This document shows, in pieces, positions 22,349 through 32,219 of a stretch of DNA of 64,000 nt (within the stretch, counting starts at the first letter, position 1; every line of letters begins with the position of its first letter). Both the position numbers and the translations under genes were made by a program. The notes under the pieces are model-generated. The model saw only the letters and a list, made by a program, of their open reading frames with translations. It ran no database searches and was not told the DNA's origin. The stretch is from Paenibacillus thiaminolyticus (GTDB lineage: Bacteria; Bacillota; Bacilli; Paenibacillales; Paenibacillaceae), in the NCBI RefSeq assembly GCF_007066085.1, contig NZ_CP041405.1, positions 4,233,001-4,297,000 on the forward strand, read 5' to 3'.

Positions 22349-22362
22349 AGAAAGCGCTTAAT
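22349..22362 (+). promoter_or_regulatory. Putative catabolite-responsive element (cre)
   Basis: AGAAAGCGCTTAAT keeps the central cre core (AAnCGnTnW) and matches the TGWAANCGNTNWCA consensus in all but three positions. It lies 50 bp before the first structural gene of the sugar operon, where CcpA would repress. The outer bases are poor. Confidence 0.45.
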
Positions 22363-22411
22363 ATGACCTCAAGGACGCCGCCAAGGTGAGTAGGGAGGCA
22401 AGCACTCGAAT

Positions 22412-23353
22412 ATGAAAAAGATTTGTATTGTCGGAAGTTTGAACACGGACATTATTATGCAGACGCAGAAGTACCCGACGCGGGGAGAGAATACCGTGGG
22501 CCAACATGCGGTCGTGCTCTCCGGGGGAAAAGGCGGGAACGCCGCGACGGCCGTCTGCAGGCTCGGCAAGGAAGCGGTCCTGATCAGCTCCGTCGGCCAG
22601 GATTATTATGGCGATACGATGTTAACCGACTTGACTGAGAGCGGTATTAATATTTCCTATATCAAGCGCACGCCCCTGAGCCATACGGGGCTTACGACGA
22701 TTATTATCGACGAGTCAGCCGAGCGGACGATGGTAGTGGCGCCGGGAGCGAACATGCAGCTGACGGCTCAGGACATTATCGATCACGGCCAGGAAATTCA
22801 GCAATGCAGCGTGCTTCTCGTACAGCTGGAGGTTGCTGAAGAAGCTGTGGTTCAAGCAATGAAAATAGCCAAAGAAGCGGGATTGCTGGTGATCATCGAT
22901 CCGGCGCCGGCGGACGGGATTACGATGCAGGCGATTCGCTACGCCGATATTCTGATTCCGAACGAGCAAGAGACGAAGCATATGACAGGGATTGAAGTGA
23001 ACAGCGTGGATGATGCGCTTCAGGCAGCGAAATATTTTCAACTGTTAGGCATTGAGAAGAGCATTATCAAAATGGGCCATCGGGGCGCGCTTGTCTATAC
23101 GCCGAGCCAATGGCAATTCATCGAAGCGATTCCCGTCGATGCGGTAGATACGGTCGTCGGAGACACCTTCTCAGGCGCATTGGCTTGTTCCCTGTCGGAA
23201 GGTAACGACTTGTTCCAGGCAGCATGGTTCGCAACCGTGGTCAGTGCCTTGAAGGTGACGAGACTTGGACCGCGGGATGGCATACCTACCATGGCCGAAG
23301 TCGAAGCCTTCATGACAGCGCGCAATCTGCAGCAGCCATACTTGCCTTCATAA
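22412..23353 (+). CDS. PfkB-family carbohydrate kinase (ribokinase-like)
   Basis: A 313-residue PfkB kinase. It shows GSLNTDIIMQTQKYP, the GGKGGNAATAVCRLG signature, SHTGLTTIIID, the APGAN segment, IDPAPADG, NEQETKHMTGIEV and the catalytic region DTVVGDTFSGALACSLSEG. The base Asp is retained, but the usual GAGD is VVGD. It is closest to ribokinase; the true substrate may be another ketose or pentose. It opens a seven- or eight-gene sugar uptake operon. Confidence 0.88.
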   Translation: MKKICIVGSLNTDIIMQTQKYPTRGENTVGQHAVVLSGGKGGNAATAVCRLGKEAVLISSVGQDYYGDTMLTDLTESGINISYIKRTPLSHTGLTTIIIDESAERTMVVAPGANMQLTAQDIIDHGQEIQQCSVLLVQLEVAEEAVVQAMKIAKEAGLLVIIDPAPADGITMQAIRYADILIPNEQETKHMTGIEVNSVDDALQAAKYFQLLGIEKSIIKMGHRGALVYTPSQWQFIEAIPVDAVDTVVGDTFSGALACSLSEGNDLFQAAWFATVVSALKVTRLGPRDGIPTMAEVEAFMTARNLQQPYLPS

Positions 23354-23398
23354 CATAGGCCTGGCAATCGACACACAACAAGGTTAGGGGGGATCAAG

Positions 23399-24952
23399 GT
23401 GAGCCAGACACTACTGGAGATCAAAGACATGAGCAAGACATTCCCTGGCGTGAAGGCGCTGAGTCAAGTGCAGTTGGAAGTCAGACCAGGTGAAGTGCAC
23501 GCCCTGATTGGCGAGAATGGGGCCGGGAAATCGACGCTGATCAAAATTTTGGCGGGGGTGGAACAGCCCGACGCCGGCAGCACCTTCCTGTTCGAAGGGA
23601 AGCCGGCCAATATTTCGAAGCCGATCGATGCGACGTTGAAAGGCATCTCGATTATTTATCAGGATCTGAGCTTATTTCCGAATCTGAGCGTTGCAGAAAA
23701 TATTTGCGCCGGCCGCGAGGCGGAGAAAGGCGGGTTCCATTTCATCAGATGGGGGGAGATGCGGCGAATTGCCAAAGAGACGCTGCAAGGCTTAGGCTTC
23801 GACATTGATGTCAATGTGACGCTGGAGAAGCTGAGCATCGCCAAGCAGCAGCTTGTCGCGATTGCCAGGGCGATTGCCTTCGATGCGAAGCTGATTATTA
23901 TGGACGAGCCTACCTCATCGCTCTCCGCCGGGGAAGTGGAGCTGCTCTACAACGTCATTGCCGATCTGAAACGCAAGGGGATCGCCATCCTATTCGTCAG
24001 CCATAAGATGGAGGAACTGTTCAAGGTATCCGATCGGTTCACGGTCTTGCGTGACGGTAAATTCGTTGGCACATACGATAAAGAGGAGTTGAACGAGGAG
24101 AAGTTAATTCACCTGATGGTCGGCCGCAAGCTGGAAAGCATGGAGAGAGAAGAACATGCCTGCGGCGAGGCGCTATTACATGTAAGCGGTTTATCGAAAA
24201 AAGGGAACTTCAAGAATATATCATTTACGCTGCACCGGGGCGAGATTGTGGCGATGACAGGCCTTGTCGGATCGGGACGGACGGAAGTGGCGCATGCGCT
24301 CTTCGGTCTGCAGAGCGTTGATAGCGGTACCATCATGTTGGGTGGACAGCCCGTGCACATGACCTCGACGGTGAAAGCGGTGAAGCACGGCATTGCTTAT
24401 GTGCCGGAGAGCAGGCAGAAGGAAGGGCTTGTGCTTCAGCAATCGATTGTGCGCAACACCTCGCTTACGATATTGAAAAGCTTGACGAACGCCTTCGGAA
24501 GCATTCAGGAGAAGCGCGAGCTGGAATTGGCGCAGCAATACATTGAATCGCTTGATATCAGACCGAATCTGCCGTTCCTTGATACCGGGAACATGTCTGG
24601 GGGCAACCAGCAGAAGGTCGTCATCGCGAAGTGGCTGGCGTCGAATCCGAAAATATTGATCGTTGACGAACCGACGAATGGCATCGATATCGGGGCGAAG
24701 CGCGAAATTCATAAATTGCTGCGCCAGCTTGCCCGGGAAGGCATGGCGATTCTCGTCATATCCTCTGACCTGTCCGAAGTGCTGGCCGTCAGCGATCGCA
24801 TTCTCGTGATGCGCAAAGGGACGATCGCCGGAGAGTTACCGCATCGGGAAGCAACCCAAGAGAAAATTATGAACCTTGCGTTGTTGGGAACGCACATCCA
24901 CGAGCCCGCAGACCCCAATGAAATGAAGCAAGGAGATGAGATATTCATATGA
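23399..24952 (+). CDS. Sugar ABC transporter ATP-binding protein (RbsA/LsrA type)
   Basis: A 517-residue protein with two fused nucleotide-binding domains, the CUT2 arrangement. The first domain has GENGAGKSTLIK, the Q-loop YQDLS, LSIAKQQLVAIARAI and IIMDEPTSSLS. The second has TGLVGSGRTEVAHALFG, MSGGNQQKVVIAKWL and ILIVDEPTNGIDIG. As in other CUT2 ATPases the second Walker A is degenerate. Translation starts at a GTG behind AGGGGGG. The stop overlaps the next gene by 4 bp. Confidence 0.93.
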   Translation: MSQTLLEIKDMSKTFPGVKALSQVQLEVRPGEVHALIGENGAGKSTLIKILAGVEQPDAGSTFLFEGKPANISKPIDATLKGISIIYQDLSLFPNLSVAENICAGREAEKGGFHFIRWGEMRRIAKETLQGLGFDIDVNVTLEKLSIAKQQLVAIARAIAFDAKLIIMDEPTSSLSAGEVELLYNVIADLKRKGIAILFVSHKMEELFKVSDRFTVLRDGKFVGTYDKEELNEEKLIHLMVGRKLESMEREEHACGEALLHVSGLSKKGNFKNISFTLHRGEIVAMTGLVGSGRTEVAHALFGLQSVDSGTIMLGGQPVHMTSTVKAVKHGIAYVPESRQKEGLVLQQSIVRNTSLTILKSLTNAFGSIQEKRELELAQQYIESLDIRPNLPFLDTGNMSGGNQQKVVIAKWLASNPKILIVDEPTNGIDIGAKREIHKLLRQLAREGMAILVISSDLSEVLAVSDRILVMRKGTIAGELPHREATQEKIMNLALLGTHIHEPADPNEMKQGDEIFI

Positions 24953-25932
24953 CACGGCTATTTCAGAAAAAAGAGTTCGGCATCGGTCTTATCGTCATTC
25001 TTCTGGCGCTGGTTCTATCGATTGTGAATCCGGTTTTTTTAACGGGTGAAAATCTTCTTGATATTTTGAAAGCGAATTCAGTTCTTGGCATTCTGGCGGT
25101 GGGGATGACGCTCATCATTATTACCGGCGGAATCGACGTCTCGGTCGCAGCCGTAACGGCGGCAGTGACGGTGGTCATCGGCAAGCTGGCGGTGGCGATG
25201 CAGGCCAGCTCGTGGAGCATCTTGGCGATCTTTATCGTGGCTCCTCTCGTCGGCGCGTGCTTCGGGTTCGTCAACGGGATATTAGTCGCCAAGACGAAAA
25301 TTCCGCCGATTGTTACCTCACTGGGGACGATGAGCATTCTGTCCGGAATTACGCTGTACGTCACGAACGGCGAATATATGAACAGCAGCATGCTGCCGGC
25401 AAGCTTCATCCATTTCTCGAATCTAAAAATAGCGGGCGTGTCGATCCTGATTATTATTTTCCTGCTGACCGTGCTGATTACGTGGTTCGTGATGAAATAT
25501 TTGGCTATCGGCAGGTCGATTCTTTCCTTCGGCGGTAATCCGGTGTCTGCGATGCGTGTCGGAATTAACTTGACGAAGGTGCAAATTTTCGTCTACACGT
25601 ATATGGGCTTTCTTGCGGGGATTGCGGCCATTGTCCAGACCGCCTACACCAAAGGGGTGGACCCGAACGGATTCGCCGGCTTCGAATTGACTGTCATTGC
25701 CGCGGTCGTGCTGGGCGGAGCGAATATACTCGGCGGTTCGGGCTCGATGCTCGGTTCGTTCTTGGGCGTCCTGCTGCTTGGGATTATGCAAAATGGCCTT
25801 ATCTTGGCCAAAATCAACACATTCTGGCAAGAGATCATCGTTGGGGCCATCATTTTGCTCGCCGTATCCTACGACATGATCAAGCGGAAGCGGGAAGAGC
25901 GGAATCTGTCCAAAGTTGAAGTCGAGGGATAG
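24949..25932 (+). CDS. Sugar ABC transporter permease 1 (CUT2)
   Basis: A 327-residue membrane protein of the RbsC/LsrC family with about nine hydrophobic segments. It has the family motifs NLLDILKANSVLGILAVGMT then LIIITGGIDVSVA near the N-terminus and AAVVLGGANILGGSGSMLGS near residue 250 (the EAA-like loop of CUT2 permeases). It starts ATG overlapping the ATPase stop. It is paired with a second, non-identical permease, which means a heterodimeric channel as in LsrCD or RhaPQ rather than RbsC homodimers. Confidence 0.92.
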   Translation: MTRLFQKKEFGIGLIVILLALVLSIVNPVFLTGENLLDILKANSVLGILAVGMTLIIITGGIDVSVAAVTAAVTVVIGKLAVAMQASSWSILAIFIVAPLVGACFGFVNGILVAKTKIPPIVTSLGTMSILSGITLYVTNGEYMNSSMLPASFIHFSNLKIAGVSILIIIFLLTVLITWFVMKYLAIGRSILSFGGNPVSAMRVGINLTKVQIFVYTYMGFLAGIAAIVQTAYTKGVDPNGFAGFELTVIAAVVLGGANILGGSGSMLGSFLGVLLLGIMQNGLILAKINTFWQEIIVGAIILLAVSYDMIKRKREERNLSKVEVEG

Positions 25933-25949
25933 AAAGGAGGGATGAAATC

Positions 25950-26897
25950 GTGAAGCTTTCAAAGGAATGGATGTTAGGGCTCTTTTTTCTCGGATTATTC
26001 ATCATTATGGCCATTTTCGTACCGGGCTTTATCGATCCTTACAATTTAACCAGCATGCTCTATCAGCTTCCCGAGTTGGGTATTTTGTCCCTGGGCATGA
26101 TGGTTGTCGTCCTGACGGCGGGGATCGATCTTTCTATCACGTATTTGGCCGCACTATCGGGCGTCGTGATGGCTTATGCACTGACTGCGGGATTGCCGGT
26201 TCCTGTCGCCATGATTGCGGGTGTCATTGCGGCGCTTATCGGCGGCTTGCTCAATGGATTCTTCGTTGCCGTTATCGGGGTATCGCCGATTCTGGTTACG
26301 CTCGGCACGATGACCTTATTCAAGGGCATTATTCTGCTTATCACCAAAGGGAACAGCGTCTCTGGATTCCCCGATAGCTATTCGTTCATTGGCAACGGCG
26401 ATGTGCTGGGCATTCCGTTCCCGATGATTCTATTCGCCATCGTGGCGCTGCTGGCGTGGTACCTGCTCAATAAAACCGTATGGGGACGCACCGTCTACAT
26501 GGCCGGCAACAATCCGATCGCGACGCTATTCTCCGGGGTGAACACCAAGAAAGTCATCATGTACGTGTACCTGTTCTCCGCCTTGATGGCCGCCATCGCC
26601 GCCATTATTATGACGAGCCGCTACAACTCGGCCAAAGTCGATCTGGGAAGCTCTTATCAGCTGCAAAGCATTGCGGTTGCCGTGCTCGGCGGAACGAGCA
26701 TCTCCGGCGGCTATGGCAAAGTAATTGGCGTTATTTTCGGAACGGCGACGTTCCAGGTGCTGTCCAGCGGCCTGAATTTGCTGGGCGTGCCGGGGATGGT
26801 CATCAACATCCTGATCGGCGTTGTCTTGCTTGCCGTGCTGCTGATTAACTTTTTTACGGCGAAGTACAAGCACAACCAGTTAAAGAAAGCAGCCTAA
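25950..26897 (+). CDS. Sugar ABC transporter permease 2 (CUT2)
   Basis: A 315-residue membrane protein with the same family layout as the preceding gene: LPELGILSLGMMVVVLTAGI then DLSITYLAALSG, GVSPILVTLGTMTLFKGI, and VAVLGGTSISGGYGKVIGVI. AAAGGAGGG precedes the start, shown as ATCGTGAAG: the GTG at 25950 opens the frame. It forms the channel with the first permease. Confidence 0.92.
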   Translation: MKLSKEWMLGLFFLGLFIIMAIFVPGFIDPYNLTSMLYQLPELGILSLGMMVVVLTAGIDLSITYLAALSGVVMAYALTAGLPVPVAMIAGVIAALIGGLLNGFFVAVIGVSPILVTLGTMTLFKGIILLITKGNSVSGFPDSYSFIGNGDVLGIPFPMILFAIVALLAWYLLNKTVWGRTVYMAGNNPIATLFSGVNTKKVIMYVYLFSALMAAIAAIIMTSRYNSAKVDLGSSYQLQSIAVAVLGGTSISGGYGKVIGVIFGTATFQVLSSGLNLLGVPGMVINILIGVVLLAVLLINFFTAKYKHNQLKKAA

Positions 26898-27002
26898 CGT
26901 TGGCAACACCTTCTTCGTCTAAATGCGCGCGTTGCGAGCTTGCATGACGCATCACGAAGGAGTTCATGCTTATGCTTCATACCACATTGAGGAGGTCTTA
27001 CC

Positions 27003-28052
27003 ATGAAAAAAGGAAAATTGTCCATGTTGCTCTCGATTGTGTTAGTCGTCGGCATGCTAGCGGGTTGTGGCGCGGCAAAAACAGAGAACGCCGGATCAAC
27101 CGACGCATCAGGCTCAGGAAATGAAACGGCCGCTTCCGGAAAATTGAAAATCGCGATCGTGCCGAAGCTTATCGGCATCCCTTACTTCAACGCATCGGAG
27201 CAAGGCGCGAAGCAAGCAGGCGAAGATCTGGGCGTAGAGGTCATCTATACCGGCCCGACGCAAGCGGATGCCGCACAGCAAGTCAAAGTGATCGAAGATT
27301 TGATCTCCAAGAAAGTGGATGTTATAGCAGTCGCTCCCAATGATCCGGCTGCGCTGACTCCTGTGTTGAAAAAAGCAAAGGCACAAGGCATTAAGGTGAT
27401 GGATTGGGATACGAAGGCGGACCCATCGGTCGTGGATCTCTCGATTCAGCAGGTGGATGATGAAGTCTACGGACGCCATATGGCCGATCTGCTGGTGAAG
27501 GCCATGGGGAAAGAGCAAGGGAACGTAGCGATTGTTACCGGCGGCCTGTCCGCGCAGAACTTGAATACGTGGATTGATTGGTCGCTGAAGCAAATTCAAG
27601 AGAAATATCCGAACCTCAACATTATTGGCGAGAAAATCGGCACCGATGAAAAGCAGCAGGTCGCTTATCAGAAAACATTGGACTTGCTCAAAGCGAACCC
27701 GGATCTTGACGGCATTCTTGCTTACTCGACGGTAGCCCCGCTCGGTGCGGCGCAGGCGATTCAGGAGAAAGGCCTGCAGGATAAAGTGTCCTTGATCGGC
27801 GTCGCGCTGCCGACCGATTCCAAGCCATTCCTGGAAGACGGCTCACTCGATACGGCGACGCTGTGGAATCCGGTCAATCTGGGCTACTTGACGGTCGCGG
27901 CTGGGAAGGAGCTGGCAGAAGGCAAGACGATTACGAACGGTCAAGATATTCCGAATATCGGCACAGTGGAAGTCAAAGAAGACGGCAAGACGATTATTCT
28001 TGGACCTCCTGCCGATTTCACGAAGGAAAATGCGGGAGACTACAATTTCTAA
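27003..28052 (+). CDS. Sugar ABC transporter substrate-binding lipoprotein (LsrB/RhaS-like)
   Basis: A 349-residue periplasmic-binding-type lipoprotein. The lipobox is VVGMLAGCG (Cys about residue 22), followed by a Ser/Thr/Gly-rich linker and the binding fold from LKIAIVPKLIGIPYFNASEQ. Phrases such as YTGPTQADAAQQVKVIEDLI, QGIKVMDWDTKADP, and the last residues FTKENAGDYNF follow the pattern of AI-2-binding LsrB and rhamnose-binding RhaS rather than ribose-binding RbsB. The rest of the operon does not fit AI-2 processing, so a pentose, deoxysugar or related sugar is likelier. Confidence 0.9.
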   Translation: MKKGKLSMLLSIVLVVGMLAGCGAAKTENAGSTDASGSGNETAASGKLKIAIVPKLIGIPYFNASEQGAKQAGEDLGVEVIYTGPTQADAAQQVKVIEDLISKKVDVIAVAPNDPAALTPVLKKAKAQGIKVMDWDTKADPSVVDLSIQQVDDEVYGRHMADLLVKAMGKEQGNVAIVTGGLSAQNLNTWIDWSLKQIQEKYPNLNIIGEKIGTDEKQQVAYQKTLDLLKANPDLDGILAYSTVAPLGAAQAIQEKGLQDKVSLIGVALPTDSKPFLEDGSLDTATLWNPVNLGYLTVAAGKELAEGKTITNGQDIPNIGTVEVKEDGKTIILGPPADFTKENAGDYNF

Positions 28053-28075
28053 GACAGCAGATTCGGCGATAGGTT

Positions 28076-29059
28076 ATGAAGCGGAAGGATGAACAGGAGA
28101 TGAAGCTGCAACATTATCAAGTGAAGAACGCACGCATTAAGCAGGCCTTCTGCGAGCTGAAGCGCAAGCATCCTGAACGTCTGAAGCAGCGATTGAATCT
28201 ATCTTGGAGCAACTGGGGATTCGGCATGGAATCCCTGGTTGACTCGGTCAAGCGCTTAAGCTGCAACGGCGTCCAATATATTGAGCTCCACGGCAATCAT
28301 TATGGTCCGGATCTAGGCTATGAACCAGAGACCACGATGCAAATTTTGCGAGATTATGGCATGAAGGTATCCGGTGTGTGCGGCATGTTCTCACAGCATA
28401 ACGATCTGGCGAGCAATGTGGCGCACCATCGCCAGGCGGCGATCGATTATATTCGCAGAGAAGTTGAATTTACTTCTGCGGTGGGGGGACAGTATTTGCT
28501 CGTTGTGCCCGCCGCGGTCGGGCGTTCCGCCGCATACGACGAGATGGAGCTCGAACGAAGCATCGAATCGCTGCGAATCGTCGCGGATGAATTCGTGAAG
28601 CACAGCGTTCGGGCGGCGATCGAGCCGATTCGCTCCGCAGAGACGACGATCGTCCATACGGTCGCTGAGGCGAAGTCGTATATCCAGGCCGTCAATCATC
28701 TTGGTGTCCGCCATATTAACGGCGATATTTACCATATGCAGTCGGAAGAGGAGCACATCGGAGAAGCCATTCTGCAAGCAGGGGATCAACTCGTGAATCT
28801 GCATCTGGCGGATAGCAACCGCTGCGCATTGGGCGACGGTTCCATGGACCTCGATACGATCATTATGGCGCTCTATCTGATCGGCTTCAATCAAGAAGGC
28901 CGATTCGTTACGCCGGAACCGCTCGGGCCGGGCGGAGATCCGTATCCGGCCATGTACGGCAAGCCGGACGGCGCGGCGCTCGATACGCTCGTGCTGCGAA
29001 CGGTCTCTTATTTCAGAGAGAGAGAAGACATCTTATTAGAGGGTAATATGGGGCAATAA
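28076..29059 (+). CDS. Sugar isomerase/epimerase-like TIM-barrel protein
   Basis: A 327-residue xylose-isomerase-like TIM barrel (AP_endonuc_2 fold). Metal ligands fit the ketose 3-epimerase pattern: RAAIEPIRSAETTIV (Glu), GVRHINGDIYHMQSEE (Asp/His), LVNLHLADSNR (His) and FVTPEPLGPGGDP (Glu). The group includes L-ribulose 3-epimerases, tagatose/psicose epimerases and rhamnose-type isomerases. Coming just before a ribulokinase, it may generate L-ribulose from another ketose. The start may be the ATG at 28076 or the one at 28100; neither has an ideal ribosome binding site. Confidence 0.78.
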   Translation: MKRKDEQEMKLQHYQVKNARIKQAFCELKRKHPERLKQRLNLSWSNWGFGMESLVDSVKRLSCNGVQYIELHGNHYGPDLGYEPETTMQILRDYGMKVSGVCGMFSQHNDLASNVAHHRQAAIDYIRREVEFTSAVGGQYLLVVPAAVGRSAAYDEMELERSIESLRIVADEFVKHSVRAAIEPIRSAETTIVHTVAEAKSYIQAVNHLGVRHINGDIYHMQSEEEHIGEAILQAGDQLVNLHLADSNRCALGDGSMDLDTIIMALYLIGFNQEGRFVTPEPLGPGGDPYPAMYGKPDGAALDTLVLRTVSYFREREDILLEGNMGQ

Positions 29060-29082
29060 CAACAAGATTGTAGGTGGACCTT

Positions 29083-30765
29083 ATGAAATATTGTATTGGG
29101 GTGGATTACGGGACGCAGTCCGGGAGAGCCTTGCTGGTGGAGATAGAGACGGGGCGGGAAGTGGCAACGGCGGTGAAGCCGTATACGCACGGCGTCATGG
29201 ATGAATTTCTCCCTGACGGAATTACGAGGCTGGAGCCCGATTGGGCGCTTCAACATCCGGCGGATTATTTGGAAGTATTGCAGGTGACGATTCCGGAGGT
29301 GCTGGCGAAGTCCGGCGTGAGTGCGGATGATGTCGTCGGTATCGGCATTGACTTTACGTCCTGTACCATTTTGCCGGTTCGGGCCGATGGTACGCCGCTC
29401 TGCTTCCTGGAGGAGTTCAAGGGCCAGCCGCACAGCTATGTGAAGCTGTGGAAGCATCACGCGGCCCAAGACGAGGCGAATCGGCTGAACCATTTGGCGG
29501 CACAGCGGCAGGAGCCATTTCTCCCTCTGTATGGAGGCAAAATTTCTTCGGAATGGATGTTCCCGAAGGTGTGGCAAATCTTGAACGAAGCGCCGGAAGT
29601 ATATGAAGCCGCCGACTCGATTCTGGAAGCGACGGATTGGGTCGTCTCCCAGCTTGTCGGGAAGCAGATGCGTAACAGCTGTACGGCTGGCTACAAGGCG
29701 ATCTGGCATAAGCACAACGGATATCCGTCCAAGCAATTCCTGGCCTCGTTGGACCCTAGATTAGAAAATATCGTGGATGAGAAGTTGAGCAGAGAAATCT
29801 ATCCGATCGGAACAAAAGCGGGAGAAATTACGGAACGCGCGGCCAAGTTAACGGGGCTGAACGCGGGCACGGCGGTGGCGGTCGGTAATGTGGACGCGCA
29901 TGTGTCGATACCGGCTGTAGGGATTACGGAGCCGGGCAAAATGTTGATGATTATGGGGACATCCACTTGTCATATTTTATTGGGGGAGACGGAAGAGATC
30001 GTCCCCGGAATGTGCGGTGTCGTCGAAGATGGCGTTATGCCCGGATATATGGGCTATGAAGCGGGGCAATCTTGCGTGGGCGATCATTTCGAATGGTTTA
30101 TTGAGAACTGTGTCTCCCAAGCGCTGCAGGAAGAGGCACGGCAAGCCGGCATTGACATTCATGAACTGTTGACCGGCAAGGCATCCCGGCTTGCAGTTGG
30201 AGAAAGCGGCTTGCTGGCGCTGGATTGGTGGAACGGCAACCGTTCGACGCTGGTCGATGCGGATCTGACCGGATTGATCATCGGGGCAACGTTATTAACG
30301 AAGAGTGAAGAGATCTATCGCGCGTTGATTGAAGCTACCGCGTATGGAACGCGCATGATTATTGAAGCGTTCCGGGAGAACGGAGTTCCGGTTACTGAAC
30401 TGTACGCCGCAGGCGGCATTGCGGAGAAAAATGCGCTCATGATGCAGATTTATGCGGACGTCTGCAATATGGAGATTCGGATCGCGGCCTCCCCCCAGAC
30501 GCCGGCCTTCGGCTCCGCGATGTTCGGAGCTGTCGCCGCTGGCACAGAACGAGGAGGATACGGCTCGATTCGCGAAGCGGCGCGAGCGATTGGCAAGGTC
30601 AAACCGCATTACTACAAGCCGATTCCTGCGAACGCAGCGGCCTATGACCGGCTCTATGCGGAATATAAGCAGCTGTACCATTATTTTGGCCGCGGCGGCA
30701 ACGATGTGATGAAGCGGCTGAAGCAGATCAAGAAAGATGCACTGACCATGGCCTATCAAGCATAA
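29083..30765 (+). CDS. araB: Ribulokinase
   Basis: A 560-residue FGGY kinase matching the ribulokinase subgroup: [18 protein letters not shown] at the N-terminus, [20 protein letters not shown], the [20 protein letters not shown] active-site stretch, [36 protein letters not shown] and the C-terminal [20 protein letters not shown]. It phosphorylates ribulose (D or L) at O5. The start at 29083 follows TAGGTGG. It is coupled with araD downstream, giving L-ribulose to D-xylulose-5-phosphate. The product pathway is firm; how L-ribulose arises is not. Confidence 0.93.
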   Translation: MKYCIGVDYGTQSGRALLVEIETGREVATAVKPYTHGVMDEFLPDGITRLEPDWALQHPADYLEVLQVTIPEVLAKSGVSADDVVGIGIDFTSCTILPVRADGTPLCFLEEFKGQPHSYVKLWKHHAAQDEANRLNHLAAQRQEPFLPLYGGKISSEWMFPKVWQILNEAPEVYEAADSILEATDWVVSQLVGKQMRNSCTAGYKAIWHKHNGYPSKQFLASLDPRLENIVDEKLSREIYPIGTKAGEITERAAKLTGLNAGTAVAVGNVDAHVSIPAVGITEPGKMLMIMGTSTCHILLGETEEIVPGMCGVVEDGVMPGYMGYEAGQSCVGDHFEWFIENCVSQALQEEARQAGIDIHELLTGKASRLAVGESGLLALDWWNGNRSTLVDADLTGLIIGATLLTKSEEIYRALIEATAYGTRMIIEAFRENGVPVTELYAAGGIAEKNALMMQIYADVCNMEIRIAASPQTPAFGSAMFGAVAAGTERGGYGSIREAARAIGKVKPHYYKPIPANAAAYDRLYAEYKQLYHYFGRGGNDVMKRLKQIKKDALTMAYQA

Positions 30766-30801
30766 TCCAACGGAGGATTGTTCAACTATAGTTAGGGTGT
30801 G

Positions 30802-31497
30802 ATGAAGATGTTAAGGCAACTCAGACAACAAGTGCTTGAAGCGAACCTGCTGCTGCCGAAGTACGGACTTGTCACGTTTACATGGGGAAATGTCAGCGGC
30901 ATCGACCGCGAGCGGGGGCTGGTCGTCATTAAGCCGAGCGGCGTTCCATACGAGGCGTTGACCATCGACGATCTAGTCGTCGTCGACCTGCAGGGGAACA
31001 AGGTGGAGGGGCGGCTGAATCCGTCCTCCGATACACCGACGCATGTGGCGTTATATAACGCGTTCCCCCGTATTGGGGGCGTCGTGCACACGCATTCCAC
31101 TTGGGCAACCAGTTGGGCGCAGTCGGGGCAGAGCATACCGGCGCTTGGCACGACGCATGGAGATTATTTCTACGGAGATATTCCTTGTACCCGCAAAATG
31201 ACAACGGCCGAAATTGAGTCCAACTACGAGCTGGAAACCGGGAATGTCATTATTGAGACCTTCGCAGGCCGGGATGAAACCGAGATGCCCGGCGTGCTCG
31301 TACACAGCCATGCCCCGTTCTGCTGGGGCAAGGACGCGATCGAGGCGGTGCATCATGCCGTTGTGCTTGAGGAAGTCGCGGAGATCGCTCACCACACGGT
31401 GGCGCTGAGCCGAACCGCATCATCGATGGACCAAGCGCTCCTCGACAAGCATTTTCTCCGCAAGCATGGCGCGCAAGCGTATTATGGGCAGCGTTAG
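30802..31497 (+). CDS. araD: L-ribulose-5-phosphate 4-epimerase
   Basis: A 231-residue class II aldolase/epimerase. It has [28 protein letters not shown], the zinc site in [18 protein letters not shown] (His pair) and [15 protein letters not shown], and [15 protein letters not shown]. These are the AraD pattern with the catalytic Asp and Tyr expected. It converts L-ribulose-5-phosphate to D-xylulose-5-phosphate. It is the last gene of the sugar operon and is followed by a terminator. The ATG at 30802 is preferred over the GTG one codon earlier. Confidence 0.94.
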   Translation: MKMLRQLRQQVLEANLLLPKYGLVTFTWGNVSGIDRERGLVVIKPSGVPYEALTIDDLVVVDLQGNKVEGRLNPSSDTPTHVALYNAFPRIGGVVHTHSTWATSWAQSGQSIPALGTTHGDYFYGDIPCTRKMTTAEIESNYELETGNVIIETFAGRDETEMPGVLVHSHAPFCWGKDAIEAVHHAVVLEEVAEIAHHTVALSRTASSMDQALLDKHFLRKHGAQAYYGQR

Positions 31498-31528
31498 CGG
31501 ATACCCCCAGGATATTTGACGACGAACA

Positions 31529-31562
31529 GGGGCTGGATTGTCCAGCCCCGTCTCCTGTTTAT
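31529..31562 (+). terminator. Sugar operon terminator
   Basis: GGGGCTGGA...TCCAGCCCC stem followed by GTCTCCTGTTTATT, 30 bp after araD. Confidence 0.7.
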
Positions 31563-31581
31563 TCTTTCGTGCGGCTTCTTC

Positions 31582-32217
31582 CTATTTGGCCGCATGCTCC
31601 GTCTTTCTTCTTACCGGAATCCACACTTCACAGATCGATTCGGTCATTTGTTCGTTCACCCAGTAATATTTTTCGATGCACGGACCTTCCGCTTGCTCGA
31701 AGTTCGTCGAAGGGAACCATTCGGAATAGATACGCCGCCAGACATTCTGAATTTCGAGGCCGCTGTCGGGCTCTTCGGTCAGCGTCTCCCGGCTCTCGAA
31801 TACCGCGTACGTGTGTCCAGGGACATGAAGAAGGTCGAAGTCAGAAGGAACCATTCCTCTTTCCGGGAGATCGAATCCCATTAGATAGCGTTTGGTTCCA
31901 TCCTCCTGGAAATCATACAGATAGCCGTAGAGCAGGGTGCGGGCCGGTCGGCCAACAATCTCGTTAATCCGGTCGTGAGTGCCGTCATTCCAGATGTGAT
32001 CCCCGAACGGGGGGATTTCCTTGTAGGCATCCGCATGAATGACAATGCTTTTGCCGATGACGGTGGTTTCCAGCTCTTCCACTAGACGATAGTTCAATTC
32101 GCATTCAGTTGTAGCGGAGAGGAAGCGGTTCTTCCTGTCCTTGCGTGCGCCGATTTGTCCGATGAAGAATATATCGGCAATTATATCGATAATCCGCTGA
32201 TTTCTGGGCTTGAACAT
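31582..32217 (-). CDS. GyrI-like effector-binding domain protein
   Basis: An open frame of 211 residues. From about residue 40 it matches the GyrI-like / AraC effector-binding fold (YRLVEELETTVIGKSIVI, EIPPFGDHIW, LMGFDLPERGMVPSDFDLLH, VPGHTYAVFESRETL, NVWRRIYSEWFP, GPCIEKYYW). In many Paenibacillus proteins this domain follows two AraC helix-turn-helix motifs. None is present here, and the first 35 residues are not family-like and abut a repeat region. The gene may be a stand-alone domain with a later start, or an AraC regulator that lost its DNA-binding part. Confidence 0.6.
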   Translation of the reverse strand: MFKPRNQRIIDIIADIFFIGQIGARKDRKNRFLSATTECELNYRLVEELETTVIGKSIVIHADAYKEIPPFGDHIWNDGTHDRINEIVGRPARTLLYGYLYDFQEDGTKRYLMGFDLPERGMVPSDFDLLHVPGHTYAVFESRETLTEEPDSGLEIQNVWRRIYSEWFPSTNFEQAEGPCIEKYYWVNEQMTESICEVWIPVRRKTEHAAK

Positions 32218-32219
32218 GT

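Noticed and set aside
22412..31497. AI-2 (lsr) uptake and processing operon
   Set aside because: The binding protein resembles LsrB, but lsrK, lsrF and lsrG are absent and the enzymes are those of pentulose metabolism.
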